Below are positions 24,630 through 33,064 of a DNA stretch of 64,000 nucleotides, piece after piece. The stretch's first letter is position 1, and each line of letters begins with the position of its first letter. The translations under genes and the position numbers were made by a program. This DNA comes from Kingella oralis (GTDB taxonomy: Bacteria; Pseudomonadota; Gammaproteobacteria; Burkholderiales; Neisseriaceae): positions 1,364,001-1,428,000 of the forward strand of contig NZ_CP059569.1 in NCBI RefSeq assembly GCF_014054985.1, in the 5' to 3' direction. The notes under the pieces are model-generated. The model was not told where the DNA came from, made no database searches, and saw nothing but the letters and a program-made list of their open reading frames with translations.

Positions 24630-26975
24630 TTACGCGCCGTCAAACGGCTTTTTCTGCCACCAGTATTTCGCCCGCGCCATCTGCGCCACGCTGATTTCAT
24701 CGCCTGCCAGCGTTATCACCCACGCGCCTTGGGTGTCGGTGCGCAGTAGGGTTACGCCGTGCGCGGCGAGGCGGTGGATAACATCGGGATGCGGGTGATG
24801 GTAGGCGTTGGCAAAGCCGCTGCTGGCAATCGCCCAGCGCGGGGCAACGTGGTGGATAAACGCGCTGCTGCTGGATGATTGGCTGCCATGGTGTCCCAAA
24901 ACCAGCACGTCGCTTTGCAGCGCGTCGCCGTATTGCGCGATGAGTTGCGCTTCGCCGCGCGCGCTTAAATCGCCCGTAATCAGCAGCGCGTAGCTGCCTG
25001 CGATGGCACGGAGCACGCAGCTTGCGTCGTTGTCGGGGGTGGCGGGCGTGTGCGGCAGCGTGAGCCATTCAAAATACACGCCGTCTGCCGTCCATGTTTT
25101 GCCGCTTTGGCAGTATTGGGCGCGGGGGTAGTTTTCAGGCTGCCCTGCCCATAGCGCGGCGTCGGGGTAACGCTGTTGCACGGCGGGCAAACCGCCGTCG
25201 TGGTCATCGTCGTGGTGCGAGGCGATGACGGCATCCAAGCGCGTGATGCCTGCGGCGCGCAGGTTGGGCAGCAGCGCCATTTCAGCGGCGTAGGCGGTGC
25301 CGCTGTCATACAAAATATTGTGCGACTGGGTTTGCAGCAACACGGATAAGCCCTGCCCCACATCCCACACGGTGATTTTCAGGCTGCCTTGTTGTGCCGT
25401 AAACACGGGCGGGCGATACAGCGCAAACGCCGCCAAAGCGCAACACGCCAGCGGTTTGAGGCGCGTGCCTTGGGGCAACAGCAACACCAGTGCGCTCGCC
25501 GCCGCCAATGCCAGCAACGGCGCAGGCGCGTGGGCAAACGCCATTTCGGGCAGCCGCGCCCCCGCCCATTGAATCGCCGCCACCACGTTTTCGCCCAGCC
25601 AAGCTGCCGCCAGCTTGGGTGCGTCAAACGGCAAGGCGGATGCCAATAACGCCAGCGGCGCGAGTAGCCACGAAAACAGCGGAATCGCCAGCGCGTTGGC
25701 AAGTGGCGAAAACACAGGCAGCAAGCCAAACAGCGCAATAGTCGCCACCCCGCCCAGCAGCGTCGCCGCCCATTGCGCCTGCGCCGCCAACCGCAGCTTG
25801 TCGCGCCACGTTAATTGCGGCAGCCTGAAATCATCGTTATGGATGTAGTCCAGCACATCGCGCGGCGTTTTTCGCCCCGCCGTCGCCCAAATCAACGCGC
25901 CCACCAGCCCGAACGATAGCCCGAACCCCGCCGACAACGCCGCCGCAGGCTGCCACAGCAACACCACCGCCATCGCCGTCCACCAAGTGTGCCACGAGCC
26001 TGCCCGCTGCTGCCGCGCCCACGCCAGCGCAAACACGCCAATCATCAACACGCTGCGCAGCGCAGGCACATCAAACCCTGCCAGCCCCGCATAAACCACC
26101 GCCGCCGCCCAGCCCGCCGCCGAAGCCCACACACGCGGCGACTGCGGCACACGCGGCAACACGCGCAGCAACAGCGTTGCCAGCCAAGCCGCCAGATAAC
26201 CCACCATGCCCACGTGCAGCCCCGAAATGCTCAACAAATGATTCAGCCCCAGCGGGCGCACCGCCGCCCAAGTTTGCGCCGACACGCCGCTTTTATCGCC
26301 CACCGCCAGCGCGCGCATCAGCCCTGCCCCCTGCGGATAACGCGCCGCCGCGCCCTGCCAAGCGCGCACCACCGCCTCGCGCTGCCGGTTAAACCACGTC
26401 CACCGCGCCTGCTGAGGCAGCCTGAAACGCTCCTTTGCCAACGAAGCCGTGCCATCCAAACCATTTGCCAACGCCCACGCTTCGCTGTCAAACCCCACCG
26501 CATTGCGCATCCCCACCGCCACCTTCACCCGCGCCTTCACCTGCCACACTTCGCCCACGCGCCAATCCCGCGCCGCATAATCCGCAAACAACAGCCGATA
26601 CGAGCGCCCATCATCCGCCTGCCCCACGCCCACAAAGCGCGTTCTGCCCAGCTCATCGCGCTCGGGCAGCCCCGTAACCGCCACGCGCAATAAAACGGAC
26701 TGCGCCGAATCGGCAACAGTCCATTGATGATTAAGCGCATTTTGCGTGCGCATCATGCCATAAGCCGCGCCCGCCAGCGCACAAATAAGCGCCAAGGCAG
26801 CCTGAAACTGGGCAAGGCGACGGCGTTTCGCGCTGCAAACCGCCCATGTTGATAATGCCAACAACGCCGCCGCCCAAAGCTGCCACGCCCCAACGCTAGG
26901 CAGCCTGAAACTCGCCATGATGCCCAAACACAGCGCGGCAAGGTAAAGGGTATTGGGGAAGAGGAATGACGGCAT
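24630..26975 (-). CDS. comEC: competence protein ComEC/Rec2 (DNA uptake channel)
   Basis: A 781-residue polytopic membrane protein expected to carry single-stranded DNA across the inner membrane during transformation (ComA in Neisseria). Order: N-terminal membrane helices and a small OB-type domain (to about 190), the competence membrane domain with LNHLLSISGLHVGMVGYLAA (about 232-251), further helices to about 525, and a C-terminal metallo-beta-lactamase-like domain with SHHDDDHDGG (about 585) and LGHHGSQSS. It is directly relevant to the DUS-rich genome. In-frame DUS peptides include FRLP, FQAA, GSLK and QPEN. Its upstream region holds the tandem repeat array at 27001-27540. Confidence 0.93.
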   Translation of the reverse strand: MPSFLFPNTLYLAALCLGIMASFRLPSVGAWQLWAAALLALSTWAVCSAKRRRLAQFQAALALICALAGAAYGMMRTQNALNHQWTVADSAQSVLLRVAVTGLPERDELGRTRFVGVGQADDGRSYRLLFADYAARDWRVGEVWQVKARVKVAVGMRNAVGFDSEAWALANGLDGTASLAKERFRLPQQARWTWFNRQREAVVRAWQGAAARYPQGAGLMRALAVGDKSGVSAQTWAAVRPLGLNHLLSISGLHVGMVGYLAAWLATLLLRVLPRVPQSPRVWASAAGWAAAVVYAGLAGFDVPALRSVLMIGVFALAWARQQRAGSWHTWWTAMAVVLLWQPAAALSAGFGLSFGLVGALIWATAGRKTPRDVLDYIHNDDFRLPQLTWRDKLRLAAQAQWAATLLGGVATIALFGLLPVFSPLANALAIPLFSWLLAPLALLASALPFDAPKLAAAWLGENVVAAIQWAGARLPEMAFAHAPAPLLALAAASALVLLLPQGTRLKPLACCALAAFALYRPPVFTAQQGSLKITVWDVGQGLSVLLQTQSHNILYDSGTAYAAEMALLPNLRAAGITRLDAVIASHHDDDHDGGLPAVQQRYPDAALWAGQPENYPRAQYCQSGKTWTADGVYFEWLTLPHTPATPDNDASCVLRAIAGSYALLITGDLSARGEAQLIAQYGDALQSDVLVLGHHGSQSSSSSAFIHHVAPRWAIASSGFANAYHHPHPDVIHRLAAHGVTLLRTDTQGAWVITLAGDEISVAQMARAKYWWQKKPFDGA

Positions 26976-27640
26976 GGCGGGGGAATGGGTGTGATTATGA
27001 GGCAGCCTGAAATGGCGTTGGGCGGGGTTAAAATTAAAATGGAGCGGTGATGGTTTGTTGCCAAAATCGCGTGTTGAACGAGATTGCGTTGGTTGTTGGC
27101 AAGTGCGGCTTTGCCAAACTGCTGAGGCAGCCTGAAAATTAAAATGGAGTGGCGACGGCTCGTCGCCAAAAGAGTATGTTGAACAGGATTGTGTTGGCTG
27201 TTGGCAAATGCGGCTTTGCCAAATCTCTGAGGCAGCCTGAAACGCAGTTCAGCGTCGCTAAATGGAGCGGCGGCGGTTCGTTGCCAAAAGAGTGCGTTAA
27301 ACAGGGCTGCGTTGGCTGTTGGCAAATGATGTTTTGCCAAATCGCTAAGGCAGCCTGAAAATCAAAACGGAGCGGCGATGGCTCGTCGCCAAAAGAGCGC
27401 GTTGAACAAGATTGCGCTGGCTGTTGGCAAATGATGTTTTGCCAAATCGCTAAGGCAGCCTGAAAATCAAAACGGAGCGGCGATGGCTCGTCGCCAAAAG
27501 AGCGCATTCAACAGGGCTTCACTGCGTGAAACCCTGTCGGCGAGCCGCCGACGCTCCATCGGTTGTAGGCTTCGCCCCAATTCCATCTTCAACATACTTT
27601 TCAGGCTGCCTCAACAACAGAAAAGGCAGCCTGAAACCGA
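26976..27640. repeat. approx. 105-bp tandem repeat array upstream of comEC
   Basis: Four full or near-full units and a partial fifth begin at about 27001, 27126, 27231, 27348 and 27453; units 2 and 4 are 105 bases, others carry small inserts. Each unit has three parts: a DUS, the hairpin GGCGAYGGCTCGTCGCC (for example 27151-27167, 27374-27390, 27479-27495), and a second hairpin TTGGCAAA-N6-TTTGCCAA. Units 4 and 5 are almost identical over their first 60 bases, so the array has expanded recently. It ends with another hairpin (about 27538-27560) and a DUS pair. It occupies the 5' upstream region of comEC. Confidence 0.85.
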
Positions 27641-28057
27641 TCACTGAAACTGATACATAAACGACTGTGCCAAATTCAAAAACTGGCGATATTTGTCCGT
27701 TTTCGCCGTTTTCTCGCCATCCAGCCCAATCTGCATCAGCACCCCGCTGCGGTTGGCGTAAATCACCGTATTTTCAATCTGCCAGCCCATTTGCCCGCCC
27801 TCCATGCGGATAGACGAAATAAACGCCTGCATCATCTCGCCCGAAGCCAAGTTTTGCAGCACAATGCTTTTGCGCACGCTTGGCGGTATCGCGCTGTACA
27901 CATAATGAAACGGATTCGCCTGCGCATTCAACACGCCGCGAAAACTGTAAATAAACACTTGGTGTTCCATTTTCGGGTTGTTTTTCATATACAGTTGCAG
28001 CAGCAAAACGCGCAAATCGCGGTTATCTGCCTGTTGCTCGCTAATCGTTTTTTTCAT
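27641..28057 (-). CDS. hypothetical protein downstream of ispG
   Basis: A 138-residue soluble protein with no signal peptide or membrane helix. It is not recognised. The body alternates hydrophobic strands and helices (VFIYSFRGVLNAQANPFHYVYSAIPPSVRKSIVLQNLA...), consistent with one folded domain. It is 15 bases from the ispG stop on the same strand; that gap is almost entirely a DUS, and the ATG follows it with no separate ribosome site. It is the last gene of the rlmN-pilF-rodZ-ispG cluster. Translation may depend on coupling to ispG. Confidence 0.6.
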   Translation of the reverse strand: MKKTISEQQADNRDLRVLLLQLYMKNNPKMEHQVFIYSFRGVLNAQANPFHYVYSAIPPSVRKSIVLQNLASGEMMQAFISSIRMEGGQMGWQIENTVIYANRSGVLMQIGLDGEKTAKTDKYRQFLNLAQSFMYQFQ

Positions 28058-28072
28058 TTTCAGGCTGCCTCT

Positions 28073-29335
28073 TTAACACGGTTGAATCGGGATAATTTTG
28101 TTTTGACTGCGCTTTTTGCCGCCCTCGCCATAATTCGCCTCCACATATTCTTTCACAATCGCCAAAAATTCTGCCGCCATATTGTCGCCTTTAAGCGTAA
28201 CCTTGCGCTCGCCGTCCACATACACAGGCGCAACAGGCGTTTCGCCCGTGCCCGGCAGCGAAATGCCAATATCCGCCAGCTTGCTCTCACCTGGACCGTT
28301 CACAACGCAGCCCATCACCGCCACATTCAAATTCTCCACCCCAGGATATTGCCAACGCCACACGCTCATCTGCTCGCGCAAATATTGCTGAATATCGCGC
28401 GCCAATTCCTGAAACACCGTGCTGGTGGTGCGCCCGCAGCCGGGGCAGGCGGTTACCATCGGCGTGAACGAGCGCAAGCCCATGGTTTGCAAAATCTCTT
28501 GCGCTACAATCACTTCCTGCGTGCGCGAGCTATTGGGCTCGGGCGTGAGCGAGATGCGGATGGTGTCGCCAATGCCCTCTTGCAGCAACACCGACAGCGC
28601 GGCGGTGCTCGCCACAATGCCCTTGCTGCCCATACCTGCCTCGGTGAGCCCCAAATGCAAGGGGTAACGGCAACGCGCCGCCAAATCGCGGTACACGGTA
28701 ATCAAATCCTGCACATTAGACACCTTGCACGACAAAATAATCTTGTTTTCAGGCAGCCCCAAATCCACCGCCTTTTGCGCCGATTGCAACGCCGACACAA
28801 TCAACGCCTCTTTCATCACTTCTTCGGGCGTTTTGGGCGCGGCGGCGGCAAGGTTTTCGTCCATCATTTTTTTGGCGAGGCTTTGGTCTAGCGAGCCCCA
28901 GTTCACGCCGATGCGCACGGCTTTGTTGTGTTCGGCGGCGGTGCGAATCATGTAGGCAAATTTTTCATCGCCTTTCACGCCCTTGCCCACGTTACCCGGA
29001 TTGATGCGGTATTTGGACAAGGCGCGGGCGCAGTCGGGAAACTCGGCGAGCAGGCGTTCGCCGTTGAAGTGGAAATCACCAATCAGCGGCACGGCGCAGC
29101 CCATGTCGTCCAAACGGCGGCGAATTTCGGCGACTTGGCTGGCGGCTTCGGGCGAGTTCACGGTAATCCGCACCATTTCCGAGCCGGCATCTGCCAGCTC
29201 TTTCACTTGCCGCGCGGTGGCGGCGGCATCGGCGGTGTCGGTGTTGGTCATGGATTGGATAACAACGGGGTGGTCTGAACCCACGGTGATGTGGTCAATT
29301 TGGACTTGATGGGTGGCACGGCGGATGAGTTTCAT
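28073..29335 (-). CDS. ispG: 4-hydroxy-3-methylbut-2-enyl diphosphate synthase
   Basis: A 420-residue iron-sulfur enzyme of the MEP isoprenoid pathway (GcpE), converting MEcPP to HMBPP. Signatures: PVVIQSMTNTDT near residue 24, GVNWGSLD, and the cluster motif TACPGCGRTT with a later conserved VMGCVVNGPGE. Length matches the beta-/gammaproteobacterial form with its inserted segment. In-frame DUS gives LPENK. Reverse-strand gene between rodZ and the 138-residue unknown, as in Neisseria, where pilF-rodZ-ispG are neighbours. Confidence 0.96.
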   Translation of the reverse strand: MKLIRRATHQVQIDHITVGSDHPVVIQSMTNTDTADAAATARQVKELADAGSEMVRITVNSPEAASQVAEIRRRLDDMGCAVPLIGDFHFNGERLLAEFPDCARALSKYRINPGNVGKGVKGDEKFAYMIRTAAEHNKAVRIGVNWGSLDQSLAKKMMDENLAAAAPKTPEEVMKEALIVSALQSAQKAVDLGLPENKIILSCKVSNVQDLITVYRDLAARCRYPLHLGLTEAGMGSKGIVASTAALSVLLQEGIGDTIRISLTPEPNSSRTQEVIVAQEILQTMGLRSFTPMVTACPGCGRTTSTVFQELARDIQQYLREQMSVWRWQYPGVENLNVAVMGCVVNGPGESKLADIGISLPGTGETPVAPVYVDGERKVTLKGDNMAAEFLAIVKEYVEANYGEGGKKRSQNKIIPIQPC

Positions 29336-29571
29336 GGTGTGTGTGCGTGATGTTTACTTGGTTGAACTGGGTTTCAGGCTGCCTATGATGGGGAAGGCAG
29401 CCTGAAAAGGGTGGTGGGAATAATGCGGATTGAATGGAAAAGGTCGTTTCAAGTTTTCAGGCTGCCTATGGATGCGCGGATGAACGACTTTTTCAGCAAA
29501 GGCAGCCTGAAAACGCATCCCGCGCCAGCAATAGCGCAACAGTTTTTCAGGCTGCCTTATCGGCGCAAACT

Positions 29572-30414
29572 TTACTGCGGCGCAGAAGCCCCAGCGGTAA
29601 AGGTCGCCGTTTTGCCATTTTTACGCGCGGCGTTCATGTCAATCGGCTCGCCGCCAAACGTTGCCGTTGAGCCGCTGGCATAGCCCAGCCGCACTTCAAA
29701 CGGCGCACCATTTTGGAAACGATGCTCGCTGCGCGCGGGCACAATCTCGTTAATCAACACTTCGCCCTTGGCGTTGGTAACGGTAAGCATGGTGCGGTAA
29801 CGCGCGTTAATCACCAATTCGCCTGCCACGCCTGCGGGCGCGCTGGCTGGGGTGGCGGTTTGCGTTTGCGTGTCGCTGGCGGTCATCGGTTTCACCACCA
29901 CATTGGGGTTATCCAACGCGGGCTTGGCGGTTTCGCTGGCAATCAGCGGTTTGCTTTCCGCTTCTTGCTTGGCGTTGGCGTGTTCCGTTTGCGATTTGGT
30001 TTGCCATTTGTAAACGCCAAAGCCAATGATGGCAACACCGATAATGCCAAAAATCCAAGTGGGGAACGGGCGTTTGGGCGTTTCGTTGGCAAAATTCAGG
30101 CTGCCATCGTGTTGAATGGCTTTGCGCACTTTCTCGCTGGGCACAACGTTTTCCAGCGCATCGTTGAGCGTGGATTCGTCTAAATCTAAAAACCGCCCAT
30201 AGCTGCGCAAAAATCCACGCACAAACACAGGCTCGGGCAAGCTGTTGTAATCGCCATTTTCCAAGGCTTCAATTTGCCGCGCAGGCAGTTTCAAGCGTTC
30301 GGACACTTCGCCGATAGAAAGCTGTTTTTGCTCGCGTTTGGCGCGCAGCAAAATGCCTAATTCGGTGGCTTTGTTGGTGGTTGGGGCTTCGGTTTGTTTT
30401 TTCGCTTTGCTCAT
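29572..30414 (-). CDS. rodZ: RodZ-like HTH membrane protein
   Basis: A 280-residue protein with a cytoplasmic helix-turn-helix domain (about 18-85, LGILLRAKREQKQLSIGEVSERLKL...), a membrane helix (about 117-137, FPTWIFGIIGVAIIGFGVYKW), a Thr/Ala-rich periplasmic linker and a C-terminal DUF4115-type beta domain. RodZ links the MreB cytoskeleton to the cell-wall machinery. Its ATG overlaps the pilF stop by one base (TAATG), so it is translationally coupled. An in-frame DUS variant gives GSLN in the cytoplasmic part. Length is shorter than E. coli RodZ (337) but normal for the family. Confidence 0.88.
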   Translation of the reverse strand: MSKAKKQTEAPTTNKATELGILLRAKREQKQLSIGEVSERLKLPARQIEALENGDYNSLPEPVFVRGFLRSYGRFLDLDESTLNDALENVVPSEKVRKAIQHDGSLNFANETPKRPFPTWIFGIIGVAIIGFGVYKWQTKSQTEHANAKQEAESKPLIASETAKPALDNPNVVVKPMTASDTQTQTATPASAPAGVAGELVINARYRTMLTVTNAKGEVLINEIVPARSEHRFQNGAPFEVRLGYASGSTATFGGEPIDMNAARKNGKTATFTAGASAPQ

Positions 30415-31211
30415 TATTCGTCATCCCCTTTGCCGCCAACGGCTTCCAATTCTGGGGAATAGGGATAATTCATGCGCAGTTGCGCCTCGTATTCAGAGGC
30501 AGCCTGCATTTCGTTGTTGGCTTTGGCGATTTTCCAGCCCAGCAGCAAATCATCCGCGCTTAATCTATCCACGCGGCTTTGATAGCGGCGGAACTCTTTA
30601 TCTGCCACCGCATTTTTATGCTGTTGCAAATGCGCGCGGGCGCGTTCTTTAAACACAGGCACAAAATCAGGATTCAACTGCAAGGCGCGTTCAAAATAGG
30701 TTTCTGCCATCGCAATTTGCCCCGCGCGCGCCGAGCAAATGCCTTTGTTCATATTAGCGATTTCGGGGCTGGGGTAAGTGGGGTCGGCCAAGGCTTTGTC
30801 AAAATAGGCAATCGCATCGTTGGGGCGTTTGAGCGCGTCGCAGATGAACCAGCCATAGTTGTTGTTGATTTCCGCGCTATCGGGCTTCATAGACAGCGCG
30901 TGGCGGAAGTTTTCTTCGGCTTTGTCGTACACTTTCAGGTGTTGATACACTTGGGCGCGAATCAGCCAAGCAATTTCAAAGTTGGGGTCGTCTTGAATCG
31001 CGCCATCAATGGCTTGCACCGCCGAGCGATAGTCGCGGTTTTGGGTGTATTGAATCGCCAGCTCGGTTTTGATGCGGGCGTTATTTTTGCGTTTTTCGCT
31101 TTTGCTTTCGGGTTTAAATTCGGTGAACTGCGGATTTTCGGACACGCAGCCCGCCAGCACGCAAGCTGCCGCGCACATCACCACAAAGCGTGATAAACGT
31201 TGTTTAAACAT
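30414..31211 (-). CDS. pilF: type IV pilus biogenesis lipoprotein (PilF/PilW pilotin)
   Basis: A 265-residue outer-membrane lipoprotein: signal peptide ending in LAGC (Cys about residue 21), then TPR repeats from about residue 55 (IQYTQNRDYRSAVQAIDGAI, FEIAWLIRAQVYQHLKVYDKAEENFRHAL, and so on). PilF/PilW is needed to assemble the secretin through which pili, and DNA during transformation, pass. The start at 31211 is chosen because it gives a proper signal peptide; the frame stays open further upstream. It overlaps the end of rlmN by eight bases and rodZ by one base. Confidence 0.88.
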   Translation of the reverse strand: MFKQRLSRFVVMCAAACVLAGCVSENPQFTEFKPESKSEKRKNNARIKTELAIQYTQNRDYRSAVQAIDGAIQDDPNFEIAWLIRAQVYQHLKVYDKAEENFRHALSMKPDSAEINNNYGWFICDALKRPNDAIAYFDKALADPTYPSPEIANMNKGICSARAGQIAMAETYFERALQLNPDFVPVFKERARAHLQQHKNAVADKEFRRYQSRVDRLSADDLLLGWKIAKANNEMQAASEYEAQLRMNYPYSPELEAVGGKGDDE

Positions 31212-32304
31212 GATTATTGCTCTCCACATAAATTTGCTGCCATTTTGCTTGGCGTTTGGTTTTGTCTTGCACCTGACCGGCCAACTGTCCGCACGCGGCA
31301 TCGATGTCGTCGCCGCGTGTTTTGCGAACAGTGGTAACCAAGTCGGCTTCCATTAAAATTTCTTTGAAAATATTGATATTTTTGTTGCTAGACCGCTCGT
31401 AGCCCGAATTGGGGAACGGATTGAACGGAATCAGATTGAATTTGCACGGCGTGTCTTTTACCAACTGCACCAGCTCGCGGGCGTGCTCGGGCTTATCGTT
31501 GATGCCATCCAGCATCACATATTCAAACGTGATGAAATCGCGCGGGGCTTTGGCAAGATAGCGGTTGCAAGCGGCCATCAGTTCTTTGAGCGGATATTTT
31601 TTGTTGAGCGGCACGATTTCGTCGCGCACTTTGTCGTTAGACGCGTGCAGCGACACGGCAAGGGCAACGGGCATGTCGTCTTTCAATCTGTCCATCTGCG
31701 GCACCATGCCCGATGTGGACACGGTTACGCGGCGGCGGCTTAATCCGTAGCCGTGGTCGTCGAGCATAATGGAAAGCGCGGTGATGACGTTGTCATAATT
31801 CGCCATCGGCTCGCCCATGCCCATCATCACCACATTGGAAATCACGCGCTCGTTTTTCGGCGTTACGCCGAGCGCTTTGTTTGCCCACCAAAGCTGCCCG
31901 ATGATTTCGGCGGCGGTGAGGTTGCGGTTGAAGCCTTGCCGCCCCGTGGAGCAAAACGTGCATTCCAGCGCGCAGCCCACTTGCGACGAGATGCACAGCG
32001 TGCCACGCTCGGCTTCGGGGATAAACACGGTTTCCACGCCGTTGCCTGTGCCCACGTCCAGCAGCCATTTGCGCGTGCCATCGCGGCTTTCTTGCGAAGT
32101 CATCAGGGCGGGGATACCGATAACAGCGTTGTCTTCTAGCTTGGCGCGCAGGGCTTTGGCAAGGTCGGTCATTTCGTCGAAGGTTTGCGCGCCGCTTTGG
32201 TGTATCCAACGCATCACTTGCTTGGCGCGAAAGGGTTTTTCGCCCATTTGCGCGAAATGGTCGGTTAAGCCGTTTAGGTTGTAGTTGAGTAGGTTGGTCT
32301 TCAT
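31204..32304 (-). CDS. rlmN: 23S rRNA (A2503-C2)/tRNA (A37-C2) methyltransferase RlmN
   Basis: A 366-residue radical-SAM enzyme that methylates A2503 of 23S rRNA. The CxxxCxxC cluster motif is in CALECTFCSTG (about residues 115-125); other signatures are MGMGEPMANYDNV and a C-terminal Cys in GDDIDAACGQLAGQV that serves as the methyl-carrying cysteine. The start at 32304 is preferred over one at 32367, which would read through a DUS (FSGCL). First gene of the cluster leading to ispG, overlapping pilF by eight bases. Confidence 0.95.
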   Translation of the reverse strand: MKTNLLNYNLNGLTDHFAQMGEKPFRAKQVMRWIHQSGAQTFDEMTDLAKALRAKLEDNAVIGIPALMTSQESRDGTRKWLLDVGTGNGVETVFIPEAERGTLCISSQVGCALECTFCSTGRQGFNRNLTAAEIIGQLWWANKALGVTPKNERVISNVVMMGMGEPMANYDNVITALSIMLDDHGYGLSRRRVTVSTSGMVPQMDRLKDDMPVALAVSLHASNDKVRDEIVPLNKKYPLKELMAACNRYLAKAPRDFITFEYVMLDGINDKPEHARELVQLVKDTPCKFNLIPFNPFPNSGYERSSNKNINIFKEILMEADLVTTVRKTRGDDIDAACGQLAGQVQDKTKRQAKWQQIYVESNNHV

Positions 32305-32565
32305 GGTGTGCGTTGGATTTTGGAATAATGAACGGCTGAGGCAGCCTGAAAATGCAAAGTGGCGCATTTTAACAAGGTTTTGCTGTTTTTACCTAATTGA
32401 ACGTTGGATTTTCAGGCTGCCGATGATGCGGGATAAGGCAGCCTGAAAATCCAATCTTAGGTTCGCGCTGATTGGGCGCAATCGTTGCTTGTTGGCGTTG
32501 ATTGCGGCGCAGTCGTTTTAGCTGCGCCCAACTGCGTTTCAGGCTGCCTCTATAGCTGAACCGCG

Positions 32566-32928
32566 CTACACCCACAGCCAAGCCCAAACCCTGCGCCCTT
32601 CGCTGGCCAACAGCGCATAAGTACGGCACGCGGCGGCGGTGGTCATGCACTCCAACGCCGCGCCGTGCGCGGATAAGGCTGCCGCCAGCTTGGGCGACAA
32701 GAATTGCTGTTTTTCGCCCGTGCCAATCAGGATGATTTGCGCGCCCGCGTGTAAGGCAGCCTGAAAATCGGCAAGGGTTAAATCGTGCGGCGAAGCGTGC
32801 GCAAAAAGGGCAACGTTGTCGCCCAATTGCACGTTGTGCGTGTAGGCGGTTTGGTTGATGATGATTTCGCCTGCGGTGTAGCTGTCGATGGCAACGGGGG
32901 CGAGCGGGGTTTGGTCGTTAAATTGCAT
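32566..32928 (-). CDS. Mth938-like (DUF498) domain protein
   Basis: A 120-residue protein of the Mth938/NDUFAF3-like family: AGEIIINQTAYTHNVQL near the start, then LADFQAALHAGAQIILIGTGEKQQFLSPKLAAAL, the typical glycine-rich core, and a final TYALLASEGRRVWAWLWV. Relatives include a mitochondrial complex I assembly factor; bacterial members have no settled function. No signal peptide. A DUS lies in frame in the middle (FQAA). Transcribed alone on the reverse strand. Confidence 0.8.
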   Translation of the reverse strand: MQFNDQTPLAPVAIDSYTAGEIIINQTAYTHNVQLGDNVALFAHASPHDLTLADFQAALHAGAQIILIGTGEKQQFLSPKLAAALSAHGAALECMTTAAACRTYALLASEGRRVWAWLWV

Positions 32929-33024
32929 TTTTAATGTTCCTAAATTTTCCTAACAGCGGCAGCCTGAAAAAGGCAGCCTGAAAAATAATTTTTAAAATTT
33001 TATAAATTATCTGCCAATTTTCAC

Positions 33025-33030
33025 TATAAT
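33025..33030 (+). promoter_or_regulatory. -10 element of the hipA-like operon
   Basis: A perfect TATAAT lies 35 bases before the ATG of the HipA-like gene, in an AT-rich stretch (about 32985-33060) that stands out from its surroundings. No good -35 match is found at 17-bp spacing. Confidence 0.5.
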
Positions 33031-33064
33031 ACTCGGGTTTCTTATTTTTTATTTCGTATTTACC

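Noticed and set aside
25989..26693. 234-codon + strand frame inside comEC
   Set aside because: Antisense shadow with Arg/His/Pro bias.
26753..27507. Reverse-strand frames encoding 35-residue repeats (LFWQRTAAA.., SFGDEPSPLRFDF..) in the array
   Set aside because: 105 bases is 35 codons, so any frame repeats without stops. The peptides are translated DUS and hairpins, and one frame overlaps the comEC start. Not a repeat protein.
27001..27540. CRISPR array
   Set aside because: Repeats are about 105 bases and contiguous, with no unique spacers and no cas genes nearby.
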